8,072 bases of DNA from assembly GCA_964513215.1 (NCBI GenBank), contig CAZELU010000071.1, positions 1-8,072 of the forward strand, in the 5' to 3' direction. Below the pieces are notes generated by a model, which saw nothing but the letters and a program-made list of their open reading frames with translations, did not search any database and was not told the DNA's origin. The first letter of the stretch is position 1; the number at the start of each line of letters is the position of its first letter. The DNA is from Casp-actino8 sp964513215. Its GTDB lineage: Bacteria; Actinomycetota; Acidimicrobiia; Acidimicrobiales; Ilumatobacteraceae. Made by a program: the position numbers and the translations under genes. Shown piece after piece: positions 1 to 5,652 of the stretch.

Positions 1-659
1 TCACGTGCGAACCCGACATCACGTCCGACGCGGCACAGTTGTTCAACCATCTCACCGGCTATAGCCGCGACGTGAAGTACCGCCGGCTCGTCGTGGCTCC
101 AGAAGATCTCCGCCCTCGTCTGGTCGACCTCATACGTCGAGAGGGCGAAATGGGGGAGCGCGGCCACATCACCCTCAAGGCCAATTCGGTGGCCGATCCG
201 GGCATCATCGACGAGTTGTACGCCGCTAGTCGCAAGGGTGCGCGTATCGATCTCGTGGTGCGCGGTATCTGCTGCTTGCGGGTCGGGGTGCCGGGTCTGT
301 CGGAGAACATTCGAGTTCGATCGGTGTTGGGTCGTTACCTCGAGCACTCGCGCATCTACCGCTTCGCCAATGCACAGGGTGAGGGCCAGCCTCTGCACCT
401 CATCGGGTCGGCCGATCTCATGGGCCGCAACCTCGACCGCCGTGTGGAGGTCTTGACCCCGCTCACCAATCCGCGCCACCAGGAATGGCTCGACCACACC
501 CTGGCCGTCCTCCTCGATCCACAGGCCCCGGCGTTCGATCTGCAGCCCGACGGCACGTGGAAGCGGGTCGGGCCAGCCGATTTCGAACCCCATCCTCAGC
601 GACGGATGTACGAGTGGGCGTCCCACCAGCAGACCCGTCGCGGGCGTCGACCCGGCTGA
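1..659 (+). CDS. ppk1: Polyphosphate kinase 1, C-terminal part (5' end outside window)
   Basis: PPK1 reversibly moves the gamma-phosphate of ATP onto inorganic polyphosphate chains. The reading frame is open from base 3 and ends with TGA at 657-659, so this is the C-terminal ~218 residues of a protein that is normally about 700 residues. Visible family signatures are TGYS near the left edge, LKANSVADPGIIDELY, VRGICCLRVGVPGLSENIRV, the LEHSRIYRF block and GSADLMGRNLDRRVEVL. The His codon at 345-347 (in LEHSR) corresponds to the second conserved active-site histidine of the family. Together these cover the two C-terminal phospholipase D-like catalytic domains. The residues after about position 560 are a variable tail. 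Its promoter lies outside the window. It sits directly upstream of the phosphate-uptake genes on the same strand, which fits a shared role in phosphate storage and uptake. I see no frameshift. Confidence 0.96.
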   Translation, partial: TCEPDITSDAAQLFNHLTGYSRDVKYRRLVVAPEDLRPRLVDLIRREGEMGERGHITLKANSVADPGIIDELYAASRKGARIDLVVRGICCLRVGVPGLSENIRVRSVLGRYLEHSRIYRFANAQGEGQPLHLIGSADLMGRNLDRRVEVLTPLTNPRHQEWLDHTLAVLLDPQAPAFDLQPDGTWKRVGPADFEPHPQRRMYEWASHQQTRRGRRPG

Positions 660-682
660 TCGACGTCACGAATTATCGGTTA

Positions 683-719
683 GTTCACCCTTCGTTCACC
701 TCGACCTCAGGTGAACGAA
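683..719 (+). promoter_or_regulatory. Pho box upstream of pstS
   Basis: Two 11-nt direct repeats, GTTCACCCTTC (683-693) and GTTCACCTCGA (694-704), share the GTTCACC core known for PhoP/RegX3-type regulators in actinobacteria. A third core, GGTGAAC, lies in opposite orientation at 710-716. TTCGTTCACCT (691-701) and AGGTGAACGAA (709-719) form a perfect 11-bp inverted repeat around a 7-nt spacer. The element begins 24 nt after the ppk1 stop and lies about 80-100 nt upstream of the pstS start. It should allow activation by the regulator encoded at the right end of the window. The stem has no following T-run, so I do not call it a ppk1 terminator. Confidence 0.8.
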
Positions 720-730
720 AGATGGCCTCT

Positions 731-740
731 CTACGGTTCG
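731..740 (+). promoter_or_regulatory. Candidate -10 element of the pstS promoter
   Basis: CTACGGTTCG contains a TAnnnT hexamer (TACGGT, 732-737). It starts 38 nt after the start of the second GTTCACC repeat. The same offset and the same CTAnnnTTCG pattern recur at the second Pho-box promoter (5589-5598), and the pattern also occurs upstream of pstC. No convincing -35 hexamer is present, as expected for an activator-dependent promoter. Transcription would start near 743-745, just where a small hairpin GTCTCG/CGAGAC (744-760) begins. Confidence 0.5.
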
Positions 741-784
741 AGTGTCTCGGAATTCGAGACCCCCCTCTTGACCAAGGAGAGTTC

Positions 785-1870
785 ATGAACCGTAAGCGTT
801 GGACTGCGGTGGCCGCACTGGCCGTCGTCCTCCCCCTCGCTGCTTGTGGCAGCGACGACAATTCGAGCGAGCCGGCTCAGACGGCCGCTCCCGAAACGAC
901 TGCTGCAGGCGAGACGACCGCCGCACCCGACTCGGGTCTCGAAGGGTCGATCTTCATCTCCGGCTCGTCGACGGTCGAGCCGATCACGGCGGCCGTGGCC
1001 AAGCTGTTCAGCGACGCCAATCCGAACGTGGCCATCCAGGTGGAAGGACCCGGAACCGGTGACGGTTTCGCCAAGTTCTGCGCCGGAGAAACCGACATCT
1101 CGAACGCGTCGCGCAAGATCAAGGACGAAGAAGCCGCTACCTGTGCCGATGCCGGCATCGAGTACGTCGAGTTGAAGGTTGCGATCGACGGCCTCTCGGT
1201 CATCACCTCGGCCAAGAACACTGCGGTCGAATGCCTCAGCTTCACCGACCTGTGGGCGCTGCTCGGTCCCGACGCGACCGGCCGCAACAACTGGAAGGAC
1301 GCGAGCGATGCGGCTGTCGAACTCGACAGCACACTGGCCGGCAAGTTCGGCAAGATCCACGCTCCGTATCCGGATGCACCCCTCACCGTCACCGCACCTG
1401 GTGAAGAGTCCGGAACCTTCGACTCGTTCGTCGAGATCGTGTTCGGAAAGATCGCCAAGGAACTCGGTGTCGAGGACGACGCCCCGCGTCCTGACTACAC
1501 CGCCAGCCCGAACGACAACGTGATCATCGAGGGCATCGCCGCCAACGACACGTCGCTCGGCTGGGTGGGTTTCGCGTTCGTGGAAGAGAACCTGTCGGTC
1601 GTGAAGCCGTTGCAGGTCGACGGCGGCAAGGGCTGCATCGAGCCGACCCCTGACTCGATCGCCGCCGGCGAGTACCCGATCGCTCGCGGTCTGTACATCT
1701 ACGTGAGCAAGAACAAGCTGGCCGAGAGCCCCGCTCTCGAGGCCTTCGTGGACTTCTACCTCACTGACGAGGGCATGGGCGTCATCGGCACCGGTGAGGG
1801 CCAGGTTCCCTACGTCGCCCTCGCGTCGGCCGATCTCGAAGAGTCCCGCGCCGCCTGGGCCGCCCGCTGA
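785..1870 (+). CDS. pstS: PstS, phosphate ABC transporter substrate-binding lipoprotein
   Basis: High-affinity periplasmic-type phosphate receptor, anchored outside the membrane, that delivers phosphate to PstC/PstA. Start ATG 785 is set by AAGGAG at 774-779 with 5-nt spacing; the longer upstream open frame overlaps ppk1 and has no such site. The product is 361 residues. Residues 1-20 are a signal peptide (MNRKR, then a hydrophobic core) ending in lipobox LAAC with Cys21 as the predicted lipidated residue. Residues 22-52 form a flexible Thr/Ala/Glu-rich linker with repeated ETTAA units. Phosphate-binding loops are recognisable at SGSSTVEP (59-66), GTGDGFAKFCAGETDISNASR (90-110) and PGEESGTFDSF (205-215), as in the PstS family. 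LGWVGFAF and the C-terminal FVDFYLTDEG are also typical. It sits alone between a Pho-box promoter and a terminator, which suggests it is made in excess over the membrane subunits. Confidence 0.96.
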   Translation: MNRKRWTAVAALAVVLPLAACGSDDNSSEPAQTAAPETTAAGETTAAPDSGLEGSIFISGSSTVEPITAAVAKLFSDANPNVAIQVEGPGTGDGFAKFCAGETDISNASRKIKDEEAATCADAGIEYVELKVAIDGLSVITSAKNTAVECLSFTDLWALLGPDATGRNNWKDASDAAVELDSTLAGKFGKIHAPYPDAPLTVTAPGEESGTFDSFVEIVFGKIAKELGVEDDAPRPDYTASPNDNVIIEGIAANDTSLGWVGFAFVEENLSVVKPLQVDGGKGCIEPTPDSIAAGEYPIARGLYIYVSKNKLAESPALEAFVDFYLTDEGMGVIGTGEGQVPYVALASADLEESRAAWAAR

Positions 1871-1923
1871 TCAGCCACTTCATTGACACCGATTTCTTCC
1901 TCCCCCTCGAAATCAGGTGACCA

Positions 1924-1965
1924 GGACGTGTGCCGCCCCCTCGGGGGCGGCACACGTCCGTTTTT
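1924..1965 (+). terminator. Intrinsic terminator after pstS
   Basis: A 17-nt arm (1924-1940, GGACGTGTGCCGCCCCC) and its exact reverse complement (1943-1959) are separated by only TC, so the folded form is about 16 bp with a CTCG tetraloop. It is followed by G and a TTTTT run (1961-1965). It lies 53 nt after the pstS stop and before pstC. It should stop or strongly reduce transcription from pstS into the permease genes, or protect the pstS mRNA 3' end. Confidence 0.9.
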
Positions 1966-1975
1966 CTCCCAGCGA

Positions 1976-1985
1976 CTAGGTTTCG
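1976..1985 (+). promoter_or_regulatory. Candidate -10 element of a pstC promoter
   Basis: CTAGGTTTCG contains TAGGTT (TAnnnT) at 1977-1982 and closely matches the element before phoU2: CTAG, one variable base, then TTTCGC in both. It lies 11 nt after the terminator T-run and 38 nt before the pstC start. A short hairpin ACGAC/GTCGT (1987-2000) sits at the expected transcript start. No GTTCACC lies at the equivalent upstream position, which is occupied by the terminator stem, so this promoter would not be directly Pho-box controlled. No clear -35 is seen. Confidence 0.4.
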
Positions 1986-2022
1986 CACGACTCGTGTCGT
2001 CCGAGAACGGGGTGTCTGAATC

Positions 2023-2958
2023 GTGAGTGTGCCGGTCAATCAGTGGGATGTCACGTCGCTGAGGCTCGCGCCTTCGCGTCGGCGAGCCGATGCACGAATG
2101 CGAGCCGTGTTCGTGTCGGCAGCGTCGGTCACGCTCGTCGTGTCGGTCCTGATCATCTACACCCTGTTCAAGGACGCGTGGGGCTTCTTCATCGACGTTC
2201 CCAAGGGCGACCTGTGGAACATCGGGTGGTTCCCCCGCCGAGGAATCTTCGACATCAAGACGTTGATTCTCGGCACGCTCATGGTCACCGGCATCGCGAT
2301 GTTGATCGCGGTGCCACTCGGCCTCGGTGTGGCGATCTACCTCTCCGAGTTCGCGGCCCCGCGAGTTCGTCGAGTTCTGAAGCCGATCATCGAAGTTCTG
2401 GCCGGAATTCCGAGCGTCGTCCTCGGATACTTCGCCATCTCCTTCATCAATCCGAACATCATCACGTCGCTGGTGGGGGGCTCGAACAAGGCGTTCAACA
2501 TCGCGTCGGCTGGCGTCGCCGTGGGCATCCTCACCATTCCCATCATCGCGTCCGTCTCCGAAGACGCCCTTCGCGCAGTCCCGATGGCCCTGCGCGAGGC
2601 GTCCTACGGCCTCGGTGCGCGTCGCGTGTCCACCACGTTCCGCGTGGTGTTCCCGGCTGCGATTTCTGGAATCGTGGCCGCTCTCATCCTCGGAATTTCC
2701 CGAGCGATCGGTGAAACCATGGTGGTGGCCATCGCGGCCGGCGCGGTTGGCGGTGGGCTCTTCTCCACCGACCCGTTCCAACCCGGGCAGACCATGACCG
2801 CGGCCATGGCCGCTCTCGGTTTCGGAAGTGATCAGGTCGCCGGTAGCGGCCTGGCGTTCCAGAGCCTCTTCTTCATCGGGTTCCTGCTCTTCGTCATCAC
2901 GCTCGTTCTGAACATGATCGGCGATCGCCTCGTGCGCAAGGTTCGCGAGGAGTACTGA
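2023..2958 (+). CDS. pstC: PstC, phosphate ABC transporter permease
   Basis: One of the two membrane subunits forming the phosphate channel. The product is 311 residues from GTG 2023; the upstream purine-rich stretch near 2003-2012 is only a weak ribosome site, so the exact start is less certain than the gene. Hydrophobic segments are visible at about residues 28-50, 82-108, 122-143, 162-178, 212-242 and 280-300, giving the six helices expected. The coupling loop that docks on the ATPase has the EAA-type pattern at REASYGLGARR (191-201) with Glu192 and Gly198, preceded by EDALRAVP (180-187). RAIGETMVVAIAAGA (227-241) is typical of PstC. Length fits the family. It is followed 1 nt later by pstA, and its last codons carry the pstA ribosome site. 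Confidence 0.95.
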   Translation: MSVPVNQWDVTSLRLAPSRRRADARMRAVFVSAASVTLVVSVLIIYTLFKDAWGFFIDVPKGDLWNIGWFPRRGIFDIKTLILGTLMVTGIAMLIAVPLGLGVAIYLSEFAAPRVRRVLKPIIEVLAGIPSVVLGYFAISFINPNIITSLVGGSNKAFNIASAGVAVGILTIPIIASVSEDALRAVPMALREASYGLGARRVSTTFRVVFPAAISGIVAALILGISRAIGETMVVAIAAGAVGGGLFSTDPFQPGQTMTAAMAALGFGSDQVAGSGLAFQSLFFIGFLLFVITLVLNMIGDRLVRKVREEY

Positions 2959-2959
2959 G

Positions 2960-3907
2960 ATGAGTATCGCGACTCCCGACCGATTCGGTGCTCAGAGCGC
3001 CGCCTCTTTGACCGAACGACTCACTGGTGCGCGTCGTGACGTCCGCGGCCGCATTGTCGAGTGGATCCTGCTCTCGGCGCTCGCCTTGTCGCTCCTGATC
3101 CTCGTTGCGCTCGTCGTCAACTTGGTCGATCGCGCCTGGCCAGTTCTCAACAATCGTCTCGGCGACTTTCTGAGTTCGGGCCTCGACGCGTCGAACGCAG
3201 CCGAGGCCGGTGTCTGGCAGGCGATTCGAGGCACCCTGACGCTGGCGATCATCGTCGCCCTCGTCGCGTTCCCACTCGGCATTGCCTGTGCGATCTACCT
3301 CGAGGAGTACGCGGGTCAATCACGTATCGCTCGTCTGATCCGCATCAACGTGCGAAACCTCGCTGGAGTTCCGTCCATCGTGTACGGGATCCTCGGGCTC
3401 ACCATTTTCGTGAAGTTCGCGGGTGGGGTCACCGGCGGTCGAACGGTCATCGCGGGTGGACTCACTCTGGCCACGCTCGTTCTGCCCGTTGTGATCATCA
3501 CGGCGTCCGAAGCGTTGCGCGCCGTCCCGCAGTCGATTCGCGAAGGCGCCTTGGGCGTCGGAGCCACCAAGTGGGAGACCGTGCGGTCGCACGTTCTCCC
3601 GTCGGCCGCTCCCGGAATCCTCACCGGCACCGTTCTCGCTCTGTCGCGGGCGGCTGGAGAAGCAGCTCCGCTTCTCTTGGTCGGTGGAATCACCGGCCTT
3701 CTTCGCACCGGAAATCTCAGTCTTTGGGAACAGATCACCGAGGGCGGATTCACGTCCATGCCGGTGGCGATCTTTTCCTACGCCCGCCAGACCGGCACCG
3801 ACTTCCAGGCCGTCACCGGAGCCGCCTCCTTGATCCTGTTGATCCTCGTGATCGTCATCAATGGATTGGCGATCTGGCTGCGTAACCGATTCGAGAGGAG
3901 ATGGTGA
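2960..3907 (+). CDS. pstA: PstA, phosphate ABC transporter permease
   Basis: Second membrane subunit of the phosphate channel, partner of PstC. ATG 2960 lies 1 nt after the pstC stop, with GAGGAG at 2947-2952 as ribosome site. The product is 315 residues. A cytoplasmic N-terminus (1-33) precedes helices at about 34-56, 92-115, 133-155, 165-182, 217-243 and 288-307. The EAA-type coupling loop is REGALGVGATKWETV (194-208) with Glu195 and Gly201, preceded by SEALRAVP. LSRAAGEAAPLLLVGG (228-243) is the segment that separates PstA from PstC in this family. Translation appears coupled on both sides: the TGA overlaps a possible pstB ATG (TGATG). Confidence 0.95.
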   Translation: MSIATPDRFGAQSAASLTERLTGARRDVRGRIVEWILLSALALSLLILVALVVNLVDRAWPVLNNRLGDFLSSGLDASNAAEAGVWQAIRGTLTLAIIVALVAFPLGIACAIYLEEYAGQSRIARLIRINVRNLAGVPSIVYGILGLTIFVKFAGGVTGGRTVIAGGLTLATLVLPVVIITASEALRAVPQSIREGALGVGATKWETVRSHVLPSAAPGILTGTVLALSRAAGEAAPLLLVGGITGLLRTGNLSLWEQITEGGFTSMPVAIFSYARQTGTDFQAVTGAASLILLILVIVINGLAIWLRNRFERRW

Positions 3908-3957
3908 TGGTGCAGGAACTGCGTGTTGGCGCGATCGAAAGGGATAGAAAGGTGAAC

Positions 3958-4767
3958 ATGAGCGAGCCGGCCGAGACCGAACAGGTGCCGGTCTTCCGGA
4001 CCAAGGATCTCGCCGTGTACTACGGCGACTTCCGCGCGGTGCGCGACGTGAACCTCGAAGTTCGAGGTCAGGAGATCACGGCTTTCATCGGACCATCGGG
4101 CTGCGGCAAGTCCACTGTGTTGCGCTGCTTCGACCGCATGAACGACCTCATTCCCTCGGCACGGGTCGAAGGAACTGTCGAGTACCACGGCATCGACTTG
4201 TACGACAAAGCCGTCGACGCCGTCGAAGTTCGTCGCCGGGTCGGCATGGTGTTCCAGAAGCCCAACCCGTTTCCCAAGAGCATCTACGACAACTTGGCCT
4301 TCGGGCCGCGCCTCAACGGCATCAAGAAGAAGAACGAACTCGACGACATCGTCGAGTCGTCGCTGAAGCGGGCCGCACTTTGGGACGAAGTGAAGGATCG
4401 CCTGAAGGCGTCGGCGATGGGCCTCTCCGGCGGACAGCAGCAGCGCTTGTGCATCGCGCGTTGTATCGCCGTCGAACCCGACGTCATCTTGATGGACGAG
4501 CCGTGCTCGGCGCTCGACCCCATCGCCACCGCGCGAATCGAAGACTTGATGCAGGAGATCAAGCGCGACTTCACGATCATCATCGTGACGCACAACATGC
4601 AGCAGGCCGCCCGAGTCTCCGATCGCACCGCGTTCTTCACCACCGAGGTGAATCCCGAGAGCGACCGTCGTACCGGTGTCCTCGTCGAGTTCGATCTCAC
4701 TCAGAAGATGTTCTCGCGTCCCTCCGATGAGCGGACCGAGGCGTACGTGACCGGAAGGTTCGGGTGA
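3958..4767 (+). CDS. pstB: PstB, phosphate ABC transporter ATP-binding protein
   Basis: Cytoplasmic ATPase that drives phosphate import through PstC/PstA. From ATG 3958 the product is 269 residues. Walker A is GPSGCGKST (45-53, Lys51), the signature is LSGGQQQR (156-163), Walker B is VILMDEP with Asp180-Glu181, the D-loop SALDP follows, and the switch histidine is His212 in VTHNM. QKPNPFPKSIYDN is a PstB hallmark. The start is ambiguous. ATG 3958 has GAAAGG at 3947-3952 and gives a family-like N-terminus. In-frame ATG 3907 has GAGAGGAG at 3893-3900 and overlaps the pstA stop; ATG 3901 is also in frame. I prefer 3958 because codons 3907-3957 include AGG and AGA, unlike the rest of the gene. 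The ATPase assignment does not depend on this. Confidence 0.94.
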   Translation: MSEPAETEQVPVFRTKDLAVYYGDFRAVRDVNLEVRGQEITAFIGPSGCGKSTVLRCFDRMNDLIPSARVEGTVEYHGIDLYDKAVDAVEVRRRVGMVFQKPNPFPKSIYDNLAFGPRLNGIKKKNELDDIVESSLKRAALWDEVKDRLKASAMGLSGGQQQRLCIARCIAVEPDVILMDEPCSALDPIATARIEDLMQEIKRDFTIIIVTHNMQQAARVSDRTAFFTTEVNPESDRRTGVLVEFDLTQKMFSRPSDERTEAYVTGRFG

Positions 4768-4772
4768 CGTGA

Positions 4773-5525
4773 ATGCCCACTGAGGAAGCACGCAAGAACT
4801 TTCACCGCGAGCTCGACGACGTTCGTCAGGAACTCGTGCGGATCTCGGCGTCGATCGTCGAGAGCATTCCGCGTGCCACCACGATCCTGCTCGACCAGAA
4901 CTTGGTCGACGCCGAGAAGATGATCCTCGCCGACGACGAAGTCGATGCACGGACCCTCGAGATCGAAGAGCACTGCATCCAAATTCTCGCCCTTCAGGCA
5001 CCGGTCGCCGGCGAACTTCGTCGAGTGGTGGCGGCTCTCAAGATCTGCGCCGAACTCGAACGGTCGGCCGACCTCGCCGTGAACATCTGCAAGGCTGCCC
5101 GCCGAATTCACGGTCACGAGTTCGATCCCCGCCTGCGGACCCTGGTTTTGAAGATGTCCGATCAGGCTCGTCTGCTGTTCAGCGAAGCCACCAGCGCCTA
5201 CGCAGCGGTCGACTCGGCGCGGGCGGCCGCGATCGACGACATGGACTCGTTTCTCGACGGTCTTCACCGCCAATTCATCCAAGCGATTCTCGAGTCGCAC
5301 GCCGCGGGACGGATCGATCTCCAGGTGGCGATTCAGTTGGCGGTCGTCGCGCGCTTCTACGAACGGATCGGTGACCACGCCGTCAACATGGGTGAGAAGG
5401 TCCGCTACGAGGCGACGGGTTGGGTGCCCGAACAGTCCGGAGCCGAGCGGCATCGTCGCCGATTGGTCGATCCGACTCCCGTCGGAGGAATCGGTCGGGC
5501 GGTTCCGGGGACCGACGGCGAGTGA
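4773..5525 (+). CDS. phoU: PhoU-type phosphate signalling protein, first copy (PhoU1)
   Basis: PhoU proteins are cytoplasmic helical proteins that connect PstSCAB activity to the sensor kinase and restrain signalling when phosphate is plentiful. The product is 250 residues, all predicted helical, with the two-fold repeat of three-helix bundles. Each bundle carries the family E/DxxxD metal-binding motif: Glu96-Asp100 in ELERSADLAVN and Glu197-Asp201 in FYERIGDHAVN. ATG 4773 lies 5 nt after the pstB stop. The only purine-rich site (GGAAGG, 4753-4758) is distant, so translational coupling to pstB is likely. The C-terminal tail (about residue 210 on) extends beyond the usual fold, is basic (RHRRRL) and contains PTPVGG, also found in the second PhoU. 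This is the classical pst-operon PhoU by position. Confidence 0.94.
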   Translation: MPTEEARKNFHRELDDVRQELVRISASIVESIPRATTILLDQNLVDAEKMILADDEVDARTLEIEEHCIQILALQAPVAGELRRVVAALKICAELERSADLAVNICKAARRIHGHEFDPRLRTLVLKMSDQARLLFSEATSAYAAVDSARAAAIDDMDSFLDGLHRQFIQAILESHAAGRIDLQVAIQLAVVARFYERIGDHAVNMGEKVRYEATGWVPEQSGAERHRRRLVDPTPVGGIGRAVPGTDGE

Positions 5526-5529
5526 CGTT

Positions 5530-5562
5530 GTTCGGGAGGCATTCACTTCCCGTTCACCTCAC
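5530..5562 (+). promoter_or_regulatory. Pho box upstream of phoU2-senX3-regX3
   Basis: Three 11-nt units lie in tandem: GTTCGGGAGGC (5530-5540, degenerate), ATTCACTTCCC (5541-5551) and GTTCACCTCAC (5552-5562). The last two carry the [G/A]TTCAC[C/T] core at the same 11-nt period as the pstS Pho box. The element starts 5 nt after the first phoU stop and 91 nt before the phoU2 start. It predicts that the regulator activates its own operon together with phoU2. A weak CGGGA/TCCCG stem (5533-5552) overlaps it but has no T-run. Confidence 0.72.
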
Positions 5563-5588
5563 TTCGACTCGTTCGTCACGTTGTTCGC

Positions 5589-5598
5589 CTAGTTTTCG
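5589..5598 (+). promoter_or_regulatory. Candidate -10 element of the phoU2 promoter
   Basis: CTAGTTTTCG contains TAGTTT (TAnnnT) at 5590-5595. It starts exactly 38 nt after the start of the last GTTCACC repeat, the same offset as at pstS. The element also matches the one before pstC in all but one base of its first eleven (CTAG, variable, TTTCGC). Expected transcript start is near 5602, giving a leader of about 50 nt. No -35 hexamer is recognisable. Confidence 0.5.
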
Positions 5599-5652
5599 CG
5601 ATGTTGACCAGCACACCGACCCTCGTCTGCTCCTTCAGGATCTGAATCGACC

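Noticed and set aside
691..719. 11-bp inverted repeat as the ppk1 terminator
   Set aside because: No T-run on the 3' side, and the arms consist of GTTCACC operator cores, so a binding-site role is more likely.
485..784. Upstream extension of the pstS frame giving a ~461-residue protein
   Set aside because: It overlaps ppk1 in another frame and would bury the signal peptide and lipobox. ATG 785 has an ideal AAGGAG site.
1810..2781. Long open frame on the - strand opposite pstS/pstC
   Set aside because: Arg/Asp/His-rich low-complexity product without domains, an antisense shadow of a GC-rich gene with strong codon bias.
3951..3957. Single GGTGAAC (inverted Pho core) just before pstB ATG 3958
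   Set aside because: No partner at 11-nt spacing on either side, and it overlaps the ribosome-binding region. Most likely chance.
3778..5001. ~400-codon open frame on the - strand opposite pstA/pstB/phoU1
   Set aside because: Spans three well-supported genes. Its composition mirrors their codon use and it shows no recognisable motif or ribosome site.
5533..5552. CGGGA/TCCCG stem as a terminator after the first phoU
   Set aside because: Only 5 bp with a 10-nt loop and no T-run. Better explained as part of the Pho box.
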